A stretch of 64,000 nt of DNA from Clitoria ternatea (GCA_037962975.1 CM075672.1:54816501-54880500), one strand, 5' to 3'. Counted from the stretch's first letter, positions 41,254-52,992 are shown. A program made the numbers and translations. Notes: generated from the sequence alone by a model not told the origin.

Positions 41254-42649
41254 AATACCCTCACACTTACTCTTTTGCATTCCTGAGCAAAATTAGAATA
41301 AAAACAAATCTCACAATTTATTAAAAATATCAAGTTGGAAAACAGTAAACATACAGAATTGGCATGCATATTATTGGGTTTTAAAATATACAGAGATACA
41401 GGAGTTATCTAACATGTAGATACAGAGCATCATGATATGTATAAAAATCATCCAAACACTTAGACATGTGAGAATTAAATCAAACTGAAAGGAAAATCAT
41501 AAGTGACAGAACCTCACAAGATATACTCTTGACTCTCAAGTGTTTTGGGTTTGTGTATACTCTTAAAACATTTCCTGAAAAACAGACACTCCAAAAATTT
41601 GGCAAGTTTCTCAATTCCACAATCAACACAAATGCATGCATAGATCAACAGGGCTTTCTAGGGTTGTAATGTGGCCAAGGTTAAAGTGGGTGGTAAAATT
41701 TTAGAAAATAAGTTTAGATACCAAAAAGAATGATGGAGCAATTAATTTAACTGGCAAACAATGAGGGTAAAACATTTATTGTATCTTATTTGGTCGCAAT
41801 CATCAAAAAAAATTTTTTTCATCAATATATTTTTTTACTTATTTATTTTTTTGAGCTATTATACGATTGCATAACACTTGAAACAAGAGTTGCGACTCCT
41901 TTTTGCACACCCCCAGACTTATTTGAATGCCTGTTTTTGACTTGATTCCAAAGCTCCAATATATTCCTTAAGGTAGGTATATTTTTGGTTTTTCATTGTG
42001 GCTTATTTGAGCTACAACAAAGAATTGGTTAAATAGGCTCAAAGTGGCTAGCAAAGGATAATTTATTCATGGTAGGCTTATATGGCTAGTGGCTCAATTG
42101 AACAAAATGCCTGTGTCATTTCAAATACATTCATATGAGTTTCAAGTATCATCAAGAAACAAGACAAAAATTAGGATGTAAGCATTCAGGAATTAATCAC
42201 ACATGAAAGAATTAAGATGGTTTAAAGTGATCCATCAAATTTTAAAGGCTCAAAAATCTCACAAGGTATAATTCTATCATATATGATCATCTCTCAATTA
42301 TCATGTCATTCTCATCATACCAAAATTGTTTGAGTTCAAATTATTACATATCATTAAAGTTCATATCAGACATGAAAGAATTTACCTGTTACTCATGCAT
42401 ATCCAAAAAAAATTCCAATAAAACATGCCTTTTTAAAACAAAAACACACAAAAAAAAATTTAAATTTTTTTTTTTGAAAAATAGTCACACAAAATTAATT
42501 ACAAATTCACACAATTAAAACAACACACAACAACATATAAGGATATTCCCACCCCCACACTTAAATCATACATTGTCCTCAATGTAAGACAGAGCATATA
42601 AAATAGACAATATAATGAAAAAGTAAAAAGATGGGTAAGAAAAACTCCC
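41254..42649 (-). other. Element F 3' non-coding region with polypurine tract
   Basis: On the - strand the polypurine tract TAAGTGTGAGGGTATT (41269-41254) directly precedes the LTR. Near 42575 is the Athila landmark GAGGACAATGTATG followed by TTTAAGTGTGGGGGTGGG. No env-like, cysteine-rich or LOG-like frame is found in these 1.4 kb. Confidence 0.8.
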
Positions 42650-43761
42650 TCAAGGGGGATCAAGAAGTGGTTCCCCCAAATTATGTTCCTCCATTGTGAC
42701 ATCTACAAGTGAAGGATTCTCATGAAATGGCTTCAAACGTTGTCTATTAACCTTGAAGCTTTTATTGGAGTTTTCACTTTTTATTTCCACAGCTCCATGG
42801 GGAAATACATTCGTAACAATGAAAGGTCCTTCCCATTTGGAGCACAATTTTCCAGCCATCAGTTTCAACCGGGAATTAAACAGTAGCATTTTTTGTCCAG
42901 CAGTAAAATCCTTTCTAGCTATTGAGCTATCATGGAATTTCCTTGTTTTCTCCTTATAGAACCTCGAGTTCTCATAAGCTGCCAAACGGATCTCATCAAG
43001 CTCATTCAGTTGTAATTTTCTTTGTTTACCTGCTTGATCAAGTGCTAAGTTGCAAGCTTTTACAGCCCAATAAGCACGATGCTCAATCTCCACTAGAAGA
43101 TAACATGCTTTACCAAAAACAATTCTATAGGGAGACATTCCTATAGGTGCCTTAAAAGCTGTTCTATGTGCCCAAAGAGCATCATCTAGTTTCCTGCTCC
43201 AATATTTTCTGTTAGGCTGTACTATCTTCTCCAGGATTCTTTTGATTTCTCTGTTAGAGACTTCTGCTTGTCCATTGGTTTGGGGGTGATATGGAGTAGA
43301 GACTATATGAACAACTCCATACTTCCTGAGCATAGCTTGCATGGTCCTGTTGCAGAATTGTGTTCCTTGATCACTAATGATTGCTCTCGGGATGCCAAAC
43401 CTGCAAAAAATTTAAGATCTAACAAAATCCACAACAACTTGAGCATCATTAGTTCTAGTGGCTTTAGCTTCCACCCATTTAGAAACATAATCTATGGCTA
43501 ATAAAATGTAAGTAAAACCAAAAGATAGAGGAAATGGGCCCATAAAATCAATGCCCCAAACATCAAATACTTCACAAAATAACATAGGTTGCTGAGGGAT
43601 CTATTGTCTCCACGTGATAGCATTACCAGTTCTTTGGCATTCCTCACAGGTGTTGCAAGTTCTCCATGCATCCTTAAAAATGGTAGGCCAATATAAACCA
43701 GAATCCAACACCTTCTTTGCTGTTCTTTGTGGACCAAAATGTCCACCAACTGGTGAAGCAT
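42650..43761 (-). pseudogene. Element F integrase, broken
   Basis: On the - strand, from 43761: the zinc-site remains, WPTIFKDAW with CEECQ, then FDVWGIDFMGPF (first catalytic Asp near 43545), SDQGTQF (second Asp near 43370) and EVSNREIKRILEKIV (Glu near 43255). The C-terminal frame 43342-42650 is intact: DDALWAHRTAFKAPIG, RLAAYENSRFYKEKTRK, LLFNSRLKLMAGKLCSKWEGPF and a final FKVNRQRLKPF. Stops near 43600 and 43420 separate the parts. The protein would have inserted the cDNA but cannot be made whole from this copy. Confidence 0.85.
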
Positions 43762-44505
43762 GGCAAAATCAAAGAACTGATTCTATCTCATGATCGGGAA
43801 TACATCTTCGAATCACCTGATCATTACACATCTTCCACAAATACGGGTCATCCCATATATAATATTTTGCATCACTTTTTAATTTTGAAATTTGGTTTTT
43901 AGGTGCATATGGTGGAAAAACAGAAGCAACAAGATAATTTACAATGTTAGCAAACCAAGGTGTATCAAAAGAATTAGAAATACTCATGAGGTGTTCATCG
44001 GGAAAATGGTCCCGAATAGGTGCCGAATTAGGAGCATTCTCAATTCTGCTTAAATGGTATGCCACAAGGTTTTGTGTTCCACTTCTGTCAGGAATTTCCA
44101 AGTCAAACTCTTGGAGCAAGAGCATCCAACGAATTAATCTTGGCTTGGACTCACCTTTCTTCAACAAGTACTTCAGAGCTGCATGGTCAGTAAAGACAAC
44201 TACTCGAGAACCGAGTAGGTAAGATCTAAACTTATCTAATGCAAAAATAATGGCCAATAACTCTTTTTCAGTGGTGGTGTAATTTACCTGGGTAGCATCT
44301 AAAGTTTTTTAGATGCATAGTAGATGACCCTAGGTTGCTTGTCAATCTTTTGACCAAGGACAGCTCCCAATGCATAATTAGAGGCATCACACATCAATTC
44401 AAATGGGGCTGTCCAATCAGGTGCTTGGATTATTGGGGTAGTGGTCAATGCTTGCTTGAGGCAATTAAAAGCCTCCTTACACTTTTCATCAAACTCAAAT
44501 GCCAC
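43762..44505 (-). pseudogene. Element F RNase H and start of integrase, frameshifted
   Basis: RNase H begins in the frame 44505-44299 (FDEKCKEAFNCLKQAL, PFELMCDASNYALGAVL). It is broken near 44308 by an insertion in an A run after YYASK and continues in 44257-43769: FALDKFRSYLLG, FTDHAALKYLL, LLQEFDLEI, VAYHLSR. In the last motif the usual Asp of VADHLSR has become Tyr, a further loss. CNDQVIRRCIP leads into integrase. Confidence 0.85.
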
Positions 44506-45602
44506 ATCCTTTTGAAGCAGACTGGATATGGCCTAGCCTTCTTGCTAAAATCCTTTATGAATCTTCTGTAGAAACCTGCATGACCAAGAAAAGAACGAAC
44601 CTCTCGAACATAAGAGGGGTAAGGCAAATGTGATATAACTTCTACCTTGGCAGGGTCTACCTCAATTCCTTTCTCAGAGATTACATGCCCTAAAACTATT
44701 CCTTGTTTTACCATAAAATGACATTTTTCATAGTTCAAGACAAGGTTAGTTTCAATACACCTATTTAAAACTTTATCCAAACTATTAAGGCATGCATTAA
44801 ATGAAGATCCATAAACAGTAAAATCATCCATAAACACCTCTATGCAATTTTCAATGAAATCATGAAAAATACTTATCATGCGTCTTTGAAAAGTTCCAGG
44901 AGCATTGCATAGGCCAAATGGCATTCTCCTATAAGCAAATGTGCCAAAGGGACAGGTGAATGTGGTCTTTTCTTGATCCTCAGGTGTAATGTGGATCTGA
45001 AAATATCCAGAGAATCCATCAAAAAAACAGTAGTGAGACTTACCTACGAGACGCTCAAGCATTTGATCAATGAAGGGTAAGGGAAAATGGTCCTTCTTCG
45101 TTGCTTGGTTAAGTCTCCTGTAATCAATACAGACTCTCCAACTATTCTGCACTCTAGTTGGGATCAACTCATTCTTCTCATTTTTCACAACTGTGATCCC
45201 TGTTTTCTTAGGAACCACTTGAATTGGACTCACCCATTCACTGTCAGAGATAGGATAAATGATTCCTGCTTGTAAAAGCTTGGTAATTTCCTTCTTAACA
45301 ACATCAAGGATTACAGGGTTGAGTCTCCTCTGGGGCTGTCTTACTGCTTTAGTATTTTCCTCCAGAAATATCCTATGCATGCACATGGATGGGCTAATTC
45401 CAGGTATGTCTGCCAATGTCCATCCTATAGCCTTCTTATGTTTTTTCAATACCTGCAACAATTTTTCTTCTTGATTTTCATCAAGAGAAGTGGAAATTAT
45501 CACCGGGAGCTGTTCATCATCCCCTAAGTATACATACTTGAGGCTTTCAGGTAGGGGTTTTAATTCTAACTTAGGTGCCTGCAAAACAGATGGAACTAAC
45601 AA
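44445..45602 (-). CDS. pol: Element F reverse transcriptase part of Pol, C-terminally frameshifted
   Basis: 385 residues, in frame from the E insertion point at 45626 on the - strand; the M at 45602 is internal. It contains the linker LELKPLPESLKYVYLGDDEQLPVIIS, LLQAGIIYPISDSEWVSPIQVVPKK, CIDYRRLNQATKKDHFPLPFI, DGFSGYFQI, MPFGLCNAPGTFQRRM, the catalytic FMDDF and the thumb RSFLGHAGFYRRFIKDFSK. After that it is frameshifted near 44545, and the last 25 residues are out-of-frame reading. It closely matches element B Pol. Its protease and gag lie on the other side of element E, at 55607-58109. Confidence 0.88.
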   Translation of the reverse strand: MLVPSVLQAPKLELKPLPESLKYVYLGDDEQLPVIISTSLDENQEEKLLQVLKKHKKAIGWTLADIPGISPSMCMHRIFLEENTKAVRQPQRRLNPVILDVVKKEITKLLQAGIIYPISDSEWVSPIQVVPKKTGITVVKNEKNELIPTRVQNSWRVCIDYRRLNQATKKDHFPLPFIDQMLERLVGKSHYCFFDGFSGYFQIHITPEDQEKTTFTCPFGTFAYRRMPFGLCNAPGTFQRRMISIFHDFIENCIEVFMDDFTVYGSSFNACLNSLDKVLNRCIETNLVLNYEKCHFMVKQGIVLGHVISEKGIEVDPAKVEVISHLPYPSYVREVRSFLGHAGFYRRFIKDFSKKARPYPVCFKRMWHLSLMKSVRRLLIASSKH

Positions 45603-45836
45603 AGTAGATTTTGATTCTGCTGCTTGTGTAACATCCCAGTTTTGAAATTAAATGCTGAATGAAGAATAAACCATTAAGATTTGATTTTAACTAAGAAATA
45701 ACTATTAATTGCATTTAACTGATTAGGATCAAGCCATTAAAATATTAAAAATGGTGATGGTCAGGGGATGGGGTGGAGTGCACGTGACTGCTGGGCACGC
45801 ACTCTCCCATCCCACTCTTCTTTTACTGTGCGCATG

Positions 45837-45840
<4 letters not shown>

Positions 45841-45877
<37 letters not shown>
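45841..45877 (+). promoter_or_regulatory. (TA)17 tract running into the TATA box of element E 5' LTR
   Basis: Seventeen TA units end in TATAAAA (45871-45877), about 245 bp into the LTR and just before a C/T-rich leader. The partner LTR has twelve units. Confidence 0.65.
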
Positions 45878-45878
<1 letters not shown>

Positions 45879-47109
45879 GTGAGCCTTGGGGAGGAACGCA
45901 CTTACTCTTTCTTCAGACTCCCTTCTCCGTCACTTCATTCTCTACTTCCTCCCTTCGTCTCCATCTTTCTCCTTCTTCTATCTTACTCTTCACTCCTGGA
46001 GGTCTTGGTTGCAGTACGGGGGAACGGACCACACTTCATCCCAGAATCAGGTGCAGGATACGACAAAGCTAAGGAAGACCGGATGAACCAGGAGAAGGAC
46101 ATCGGACCCAACAACAAGAACGAAAAAGGTTTCTGAGGATTCTTCTAAAGGTAGGGGGCGCTTGCATGTCGAATGCATGGTCTAAGAACGGTACCGGATG
46201 AACGTATTGCTGAGTGCGGGTGTGTGTGTGTGCATGTATTTATAATCATTAGAACTGATGCTGTGCATGTGTGCATGTATTCATAATTACTAAAACTGAT
46301 GCATGATTTGAGATTCTGATAGTGATCTTCGTGGCAATGGTGTAGCCTGTTCGTGGATGATAATGATGGATGATATGCATGGATCTATTTTGTTGTCACT
46401 ATGAAAAGTATGTATGTGCATGTTCTTAATTGGATTGCTCAATGTTGTTAGTCTGATGACCGATTGTAACATGCGCTGGTGTGACTGACTGAATGATTAC
46501 GAGTAGTGGGGGATATCCGTTCTTACTTAATGACTACGGTAAGGTGTCCATCGCGCGATGATGTGTAATAATGAATGTGTTAGTTGCATGAGTAAGAGTG
46601 GGGTGACCCATAGAAGGTCAAGAACCCCAAGGGAAACGACTTCCAGTTACCAACCCTGGCTAGATCCCAATAGAGCTCGTGGTAGCCGTTGGAGCTAGAG
46701 AAGAGAGTCTCAAGACGCCGTGGGAAGGCCGGTGCCACCTGGTAAGAGCTGAGGGACGAGGGGCCAGAAGAAAAAGGGACCGTAACTGAGAGTCTTTACC
46801 CGAGTCGGATCCGCAGGCATGCATATAGAAATAAGGCTGATTGTGGTGGTGTATAAATCTATGTATGTATATGTGTGTGATTTGGAATGCATGAATATAT
46901 ATTTGGATGTGGAATAAACTCTGTGTATCATGTGTGTGTCATGAATGTTGTTTGAACTATGTGAACTTGGTTACTTGAGAAAGGTTGAATGATAGCAGGA
47001 GCGTTTACTGACGCTGATACCGAGTCTGTGAGTATCATTTTACATGTAAAAGCTCACCCCTGCAGTGGCCATTTTCAGTGAATGTCTCTCGTGAGGAGGA
47101 TCAGAAGCA

Positions 47110-48060
47110 GAGCTGGAACGCTGGGCGGAGCGCTGATGCATTTGGAAGGTTTAATTAAGGCGTTGTTAGACTAAGCCCCAACTGGTTCATACCGGATGTT
47201 AATGTTTTGGGGATGAATAGAACTTTATGGACAAGAAGAAGTCCGATTTTGCATTGTAAATATTAATATACACTCTTATGTACATATGGATGTATGGTTT
47301 TGTGTGTGTGTTGCTATGTGCTGCCTTGTTTCATAATTATGCTTTAATAGATACGCAGGGACAGTCTGATTGAGCAGGTTATAGCCAAGTCTGAGTGAAC
47401 CGAGAATTGTCTTAGGAAAATTTATGTCGGATACGTTGGGCGGAGTCGTACCCCGCCCGAAGTGTGGGAGCAATTCGCCAAGCATGAGGATTCGCGCTGG
47501 AGCGGTGTAGTTGTTAGAATGAGACCCCGGTGTTGACCCTCTGATCTGGGCGTGGTGGTTGAGTCCGCCCAGGCATTGTCATAATTAGTTGAGTTGGGCG
47601 GAATAGGTTCAGACTCCTCCTTTCTCCATAACCTACTAACGTATATGTACCCTGTAACTTCTCGTTTTTCTGAGTGAAAGGCGAGTGGGAGGATTTACTT
47701 AGTGAACCCTTGTCCATACCCGATGGAGGAAATTACCTTGTAGTTGTGTTAAAGAGGCGTTATGTAGATTTCGTTTAGGCGGCGTCATACCTCGTCCAAG
47801 CAACTAGGACAGCCCGCCCAAGATGAATATACCCCGCCTAGCCAAGTAGGATGATTCTAACTCCGCCTTCCACCGAATGCTACGCGTGTGAATGTATTAA
47901 CATATTTCCCTTATCTCTTTCCTCCCGTTGAGTGACCAGTGTTACCCGAAGGGAAGCCTCCTTGCGAAATCTCCTCTATCCGCTGCTGCATTACCATGCT
48001 CCGCCTGGACGGTGTCAGACCCCGTCTGCACGAATAAACGGTGTTGTGCAATCCGCCCTA
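47110..48060 (+). repeat. GGGCGG / CCGCCC word field in element E 5' LTR
   Basis: GGGCGGAG, CCCGCCCGAAG, TCCGCCCAG, TTGGGCGGAA, AGGCGGCGTC, CCCGCCCAAG, CCCGCCTAG, CTCCGCC and TCCGCCC are scattered over about 950 bp in both directions, so opposite copies can pair. The same field is in the 3' LTR (about 54490-55430). Confidence 0.65.
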
Positions 48061-48254
48061 GTGTTGGTGCGTTACGATAAACCCATTGAGTCGGCCCCAG
48101 TTTTAGTTTCCCTGTAGGTTGCTATGTGCGTGTGAATGCTTTTCGTTCTTCCTTTGCCTGCTTCCTCATATATCGAATAATACGGGACTGTTTTGTGAAA
48201 AATTTTCTCATATTTTTGGAATTTTTAGTTGCAATTAATTAGGGTGTTACATTT

Positions 48255-48266
48255 TGGTATCAGAGC
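48255..48266 (+). other. Element E primer binding site (tRNA-iMet)
   Basis: TGGTATCAGAGC, three bases after the 5' LTR. Confidence 0.93.
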
Positions 48267-48536
48267 GGACCGAAAAGTCCAAGGCCAAAGTATGCTTACC
48301 AAGTGTAAGCGGTGGTGTGTGTGTCTTTTTGATTGAATGGTTGAAATTGTTCTGATGCTAGTTGACTTGATTGATGATTGACTTGAGAACAAGGGGTTGT
48401 TTTTCCCCGGTCCGATTATGTGTATGACCTAGGCGAATGATATAATGTGCTAAGCTATTAATTGTTGGACTAATAACCAGATCGGTAGTAAGTGGCTCCG
48501 TATACTTATCCTTAAATGTCAATTTCAGGATAAGCA

Positions 48537-49904
48537 ATGGCGCATCGTCAAAGTATGGAGGCTATAGCCACAGCATTCCAACGCTTTGCTGATGTGTTTG
48601 AAAGGCAAGGCTAGACTCAACCTGAGGATGGCCATGTGCTGGACCGCTTCTTAAAAAGGAAGCCGAGTGAATTCTTAGGAGGACGGAATCCTGAGGCGGC
48701 GTTCAAGTGGACTCAGGAATTAGAGAGAATTTTTAGGGGTCTTCACTGTACCGAAGCCCAGAAGGTGGAGTGCGCAGTGTATATGCTGCGAGATGAAGCG
48801 GAGAATTGGTGGAAGATAGCCAGGAGCCGATTCCCTGAAGATGACAATCAACTGACGTGGAACGATTTCAAGGCCTGCTTCTTAGACAAATACTTTCCCG
48901 ACACAGTGAGGAGTCAGAAAGAGCTGGAGTTTATGGAGTTAAAACAGGGCTCCATGACTGTGGAAGAATACGCGACCAGATTTGAGGAATTGTGCCTATT
49001 CTATCCGCCCTTCCAGCAGCCAGGAACGGAGCACTCCAAGTGTCTTAAGTTTGAGAACGGACTGAGATCGGATATCAAGAGGGCCTGCAGATACCATGAA
49101 ATCCGGAGTTTCCCTGCCTTAGTGAACAAGTGTAGAATATTCGAAGAGGATGACAGGGCCCATTCGGGCCAGTGCAGCAGAGCCAACCAGCACCTGAGGC
49201 CTCAACAATCACGTTTCAAGAGGCCAGGGAACGTGAGGAGGAATGAACCCTTCACCAGATATCAGAATCATAATGACCGAGGGAGACAAATGAGTGGGCG
49301 ACCAAGGTATGGCGGATGCTTTAAATGCGGCGGTGACCACTTTGCTAAGGATTGCAATGATACAAATGTTAAATGCTACCACTGCGGAGAGAAGGGACAC
49401 GTTCGCCCGGACTGCCCCCAACTCCGCCAGGCAAACACCAATGTGCGTCAAGGAGGATTTCAAGATCGAACCAGAGTGAATGATAACCAACGACCTGGTG
49501 GCAGAGGCAACGGAACCAGAGGAAATATGATGCGTGCTCCGAACAGCCGAGAGAGGAACACCGGCCCAACAGCGACAGGAAGGATCTACACCATCAATGC
49601 AGAGGATGTTGCACCAGCAAACGATCTAGTACAATGTAAGTGCTCACTTGGAATGAATACGCTTAATGTTGTTTTCGATTCGAGAGCAACCCATTCTTTT
49701 ATAGCTGATGAGTGCGTGGAACGGTTGAAGCTACCAACTGTGTCTATGAACCGGACTTTGGAAGTGGCCAGCCCTACTGGCCCTAGTGTGTTCACATCGT
49801 CAATATGTAAAAATGTAGCATTTGAGTTGTATGATCGGAGTTTCACCTTCGATCTGATTTGCATGCCCTTAAAGGGTCTTGATATTGTGCTTGGAATAGA
49901 TTAG
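48537..49904 (+). CDS. gag: Element E Gag and protease, with two in-frame stops
   Basis: The natural start is ATG 48537 (MAHRQSMEAIATAFQRFADVF). A TAG at 48612-48614 interrupts it, and the open frame resumes with ATG 48636. The capsid-like part follows (FLGGRNPEAAFKWTQELERIF, VYMLRDEAENWW, FKACFLDKYFP). Two CCHC zinc knuckles, CFKCGGDHFAKDC and CYHCGEKGHVRPDC, lie near 49320-49414. The protease has VVFDSRATHSF near 49671: the usual D-S-G-A reads D-S-R-A, which should abolish cleavage. The frame ends LGID then TAG at 49902, where related elements have a tryptophan codon. Gag would form particles and bind RNA. Confidence 0.9.
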
Positions 49905-50006
49905 CTTTCAGCCAATAAGGTATTAGTAGATTGTAGAAACCGAGAGATAGTCTTCCCAAAACAACCCACTGAAGATGGCACGGCACTAGGTATAACCCAA
50001 CTATTT

Positions 50007-52952
50007 ATGATGCTTTGTCTAACCAAAGATGAGCGTGAGACCCTAGTGAACGAAATTCCGGTTGTCTGCGAATTCCCAGAAGTGTTCCCAGAAGACGTTC
50101 CGAGTGTGCCTCCCAATAGAGAAGTTGAATTCTCTATAGACTTGATCCCTGGAGTCGAACCGGTCTCCAGTGCACCCTACAGAATGTCCTCAACTGAATT
50201 GGCAGAGTTGAAGAAACAAGTGGATGAGTTACTTGAGAAGCAGTTCATTAGACCAAGCGTGTCACCATGGGGCGCACCTGTGCTACTTGTTAAGAAGAAG
50301 GATGGCAGCATGAGACTTTGTATAGATTATCGACAGCTTAACAAACTCACAATCAATAATCGATACCCACTGCCTAGAATTGATGATTTAATTGACCAGC
50401 TGCGTGGAGCCTCAGTCTTCTCGAAAATCGACTTACGATCGGGATATCACCAAATCCGAGTGAAGGACTCGGACATTCCTAAAACTGCCTTTAGGACTAG
50501 GTATGGTCACTATGAGTATGTAGTGATGTCGTTCGGTGTGACAAACGCCCCTGCTGTTTTCATGAATTACATGAACAACATATTCCACTCCTTCTTAGAT
50601 CGGTTTGTTGTTGTTTTCATCGACGACATCCTAGTTTATTCTAAGACATCTGAGGAGCATGAAGGACATCTCAGAGCGGTACTCCAAGTGTTGAAGAAGA
50701 AACAGTTGTTTGCAAAGCTTTCAAAGTGCAAATTCTGGATGGATGAGATCCACTTCCTCGGGCATGTGATCTCCGAGCGAGGCGTCTCGGTGGATCCTGC
50801 GAAGGTAGCTGCTGTAATGGCATGGGAGAAGCCCAGATCGGTCTCGGAAATAAGAAGTTTTATGGGCTTGGCAGGTTATTATAGAAGGTTCATCGAAGGT
50901 TTTTCTAAGTTGGCATTACCCCTGACTAAATTGACTCGGAAGAACGTTCCTTTCGTGTGGAGTCCGGAGTGTGAGAGCAGCTTCCAAGAGCTGAAGAATA
51001 AGTTGACAACTGCTCCGGTGTTGGCATTACCTGAGTTACGAGAAAGCTTCGTGGTCTATTGTGACGCGTCCGGACTCGGATTAGGATGTGTACTCATGCA
51101 GAAAGATCGAGTGATAGCATATGCCTCTCGACAATTGAGACCCCACGAGCAGCATTATCCGACCCATGACTTGGAGCTGGCAGCAGTAGTTTTTGCATTG
51201 AAAATCTGGAGGCATTACTTGTACGGGTCCAAATTTGAAGTGTACAGCGATCATAAGAGCCTCAAATACCTATTCGACCAAAAGGAGCTGAACATGAGGC
51301 AGAGAAGATGGATTGAGTTTTTGAAGGACTATGATTTCGAGTTGAAATACCACCCAGGTAAGGCAAATGTCGTGGCAGACGCATTGAGTCGAAAATCCCT
51401 CCACATAGCAGCCATGATGGCAAAAGAAGTTGAGTCGTTGGAGCGGTTCAGAGACATGAACTTGCATGTTGACGCCCATTCCTCTCAGAAGATGACAATC
51501 GGTACGTTGAGGATTGCCAACGAATTCTTAAAATCCGTGTACGAACAGCAACAGGCGGACTCTTACCTAGCTGAAATGAAGGAAATTCAGGCTAAAGGAA
51601 AGGATTTATCCTTGGCAGAGGGGTCAGATGGGATCTTCCGGGTGAGAAACAGAATATACATACCAAGTGAAGGAAGATTGAGAAGAATGGTGCTTGATGA
51701 AGCTCACAAAAGCCTACTCAGCATTCACCCAGGAACCACGAAAATGTACCACGACTTGAGGAGACAGTTCTGGTGGCCCGGACTAAAGAAGGATGTGGCG
51801 GAGTACGTGGCCCAGTGTATCACTTGTCAGAAATCGAAAGTAGAGCACCAAAAACCGTATGGTGCAATGCAGCCTCTAGAGATCCCCGTGTGGAAATGGG
51901 ACTCAATTGCGATGGATTTTATCATGGGATTACCCAAAAACCGAGCGGGTCATGATGCCATTTGGGTCATTGTTGACAGATTGACGAAGAGTGCACACTT
52001 CTTACCTGTAAATATGAAGTACCCATTGCATAAATTGGCTCGAATCTACATTCAAGAAGTTATCCGACTGCATGGCATACCTACTTCCATCGTCTCAGAT
52101 AGGGACCCTAGATTTACATCCAGATTTTGGACCAGCATGCATCAAGAATTGGGGACGAAGCTTTGGCTTAGTTCTGCCTACCACCCCCAATCGTATGGAC
52201 AATCCGAGCGAACAATTCAGAGTCTAGAAGATTTATTGAGAGCGTGTGTGTTAGAGTACGGTGGGGACTGGGAGCAGTACCTTCCCTTGATCGAGTTTAC
52301 GTACAACAACAGCCATCATCACAGCATTGGCATGGCACCTTACGAGGCATTATATGGGCGTAGATGCCGAACCCCACTCTGCTGGTCGGAAGCGGGTGAA
52401 AGTCTACTATTGGGACCAGACATCGTGAAGCAAACCACAGAACAGATCCGGGTGATAAGGGAGAAGATGAAAGCATCACAAGACAGGCAGAAGAGCTACC
52501 ATGACAAGCGCATCAAGCCATTGGAATTTCCAGTCGGAGATCGAGTGTTTCTGAGAACCTCTCCGAGTAAAGGAGTTGGACGAGCCTTAAAAAGTGGGAA
52601 GTTAAGCCCTCGCTACATCGGGCCTTATGAGGTAGTAGAACGGATTGGCCCCGTGGCATACCGCCTCGCGTTACCAACTCACTTGTCCCGATTGCACAAC
52701 GTATTTCACGTGTCTCAGCTAAGGAAGTATTTGCATGACCCTAGCCACACGATGCCTGACGACGAGGTAGAGATCAAGGAAGACCTAACCATTGTGACTA
52801 CACCGGTTGGGATCGTGGACCGATCGGTAAAACGCTTAAGAAACAAGAACGTAAGGCTGGTTAAGGTGGAGTGGCAGCAAGGCAAGACCACCTCCTACAC
52901 GTGGGAACGCGAAGACGCCATGCGACAGCAGTACCCCGAATTGTTTACCTAG
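50007..52952 (+). CDS. pol: Element E Pol: reverse transcriptase, RNase H, integrase, chromodomain-like tail
   Basis: 981 residues in the same frame as gag; the natural protein starts upstream, across the TAG at 49902. RT: LLEKQFIRPSVSPWGAPVLL, RLCIDYRQLNKLTI, SFGVTNAPAVF and the catalytic VVFIDDILVY near 200-210. RNase H: VVYCDASGLGLGCVL near 349, YSDHKSLKYLF near 412, NVVADALSRK near 453. Integrase: HHCC site from about 570 (HPGTTKMYHDL, CITCQ), Asp in AMDFIMGLP (about 636), Asp in SDRDPRF (about 698), Glu in SERTIQSLEDLL (about 732). A GPY-type module (YIGPYEVVERIGPVAYRLAL) and the Tekay-type tail ending VKVEWQ...TWEREDAMRQQYP follow. Chromodomain-like tails steer insertion to heterochromatin. 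No other lesion is seen. Confidence 0.95.
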   Translation: MMLCLTKDERETLVNEIPVVCEFPEVFPEDVPSVPPNREVEFSIDLIPGVEPVSSAPYRMSSTELAELKKQVDELLEKQFIRPSVSPWGAPVLLVKKKDGSMRLCIDYRQLNKLTINNRYPLPRIDDLIDQLRGASVFSKIDLRSGYHQIRVKDSDIPKTAFRTRYGHYEYVVMSFGVTNAPAVFMNYMNNIFHSFLDRFVVVFIDDILVYSKTSEEHEGHLRAVLQVLKKKQLFAKLSKCKFWMDEIHFLGHVISERGVSVDPAKVAAVMAWEKPRSVSEIRSFMGLAGYYRRFIEGFSKLALPLTKLTRKNVPFVWSPECESSFQELKNKLTTAPVLALPELRESFVVYCDASGLGLGCVLMQKDRVIAYASRQLRPHEQHYPTHDLELAAVVFALKIWRHYLYGSKFEVYSDHKSLKYLFDQKELNMRQRRWIEFLKDYDFELKYHPGKANVVADALSRKSLHIAAMMAKEVESLERFRDMNLHVDAHSSQKMTIGTLRIANEFLKSVYEQQQADSYLAEMKEIQAKGKDLSLAEGSDGIFRVRNRIYIPSEGRLRRMVLDEAHKSLLSIHPGTTKMYHDLRRQFWWPGLKKDVAEYVAQCITCQKSKVEHQKPYGAMQPLEIPVWKWDSIAMDFIMGLPKNRAGHDAIWVIVDRLTKSAHFLPVNMKYPLHKLARIYIQEVIRLHGIPTSIVSDRDPRFTSRFWTSMHQELGTKLWLSSAYHPQSYGQSERTIQSLEDLLRACVLEYGGDWEQYLPLIEFTYNNSHHHSIGMAPYEALYGRRCRTPLCWSEAGESLLLGPDIVKQTTEQIRVIREKMKASQDRQKSYHDKRIKPLEFPVGDRVFLRTSPSKGVGRALKSGKLSPRYIGPYEVVERIGPVAYRLALPTHLSRLHNVFHVSQLRKYLHDPSHTMPDDEVEIKEDLTIVTTPVGIVDRSVKRLRNKNVRLVKVEWQQGKTTSYTWEREDAMRQQYPELFT

Positions 52953-52992
52953 GTAAGTACCGACTGAATTTCGGGGATGAAATTCTTTTTCA

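Larger units (their letters stand above)
45627..48251 (+). repeat. Element E 5' LTR (2625 bp)
   Basis: Starts TGTAACATCCCAG and ends GGGTGTTACA. It holds the (TA)17 tract joined to the TATA box, a leader with an open frame lacking an ATG near its start (45879-46136), blocks shared with the C LTR (GGTAGGGGGCGC near 46151; GACGAGGGGCCAG near 46754) and GGGCGG/CCGCCC words near its end. Confidence 0.95.

Noticed and set aside
45879..46136. 85-residue frame at the E leader, repeated at 53247
   Set aside because: No ATG at its start, C/T-rich, and the repetition is due to the LTRs.
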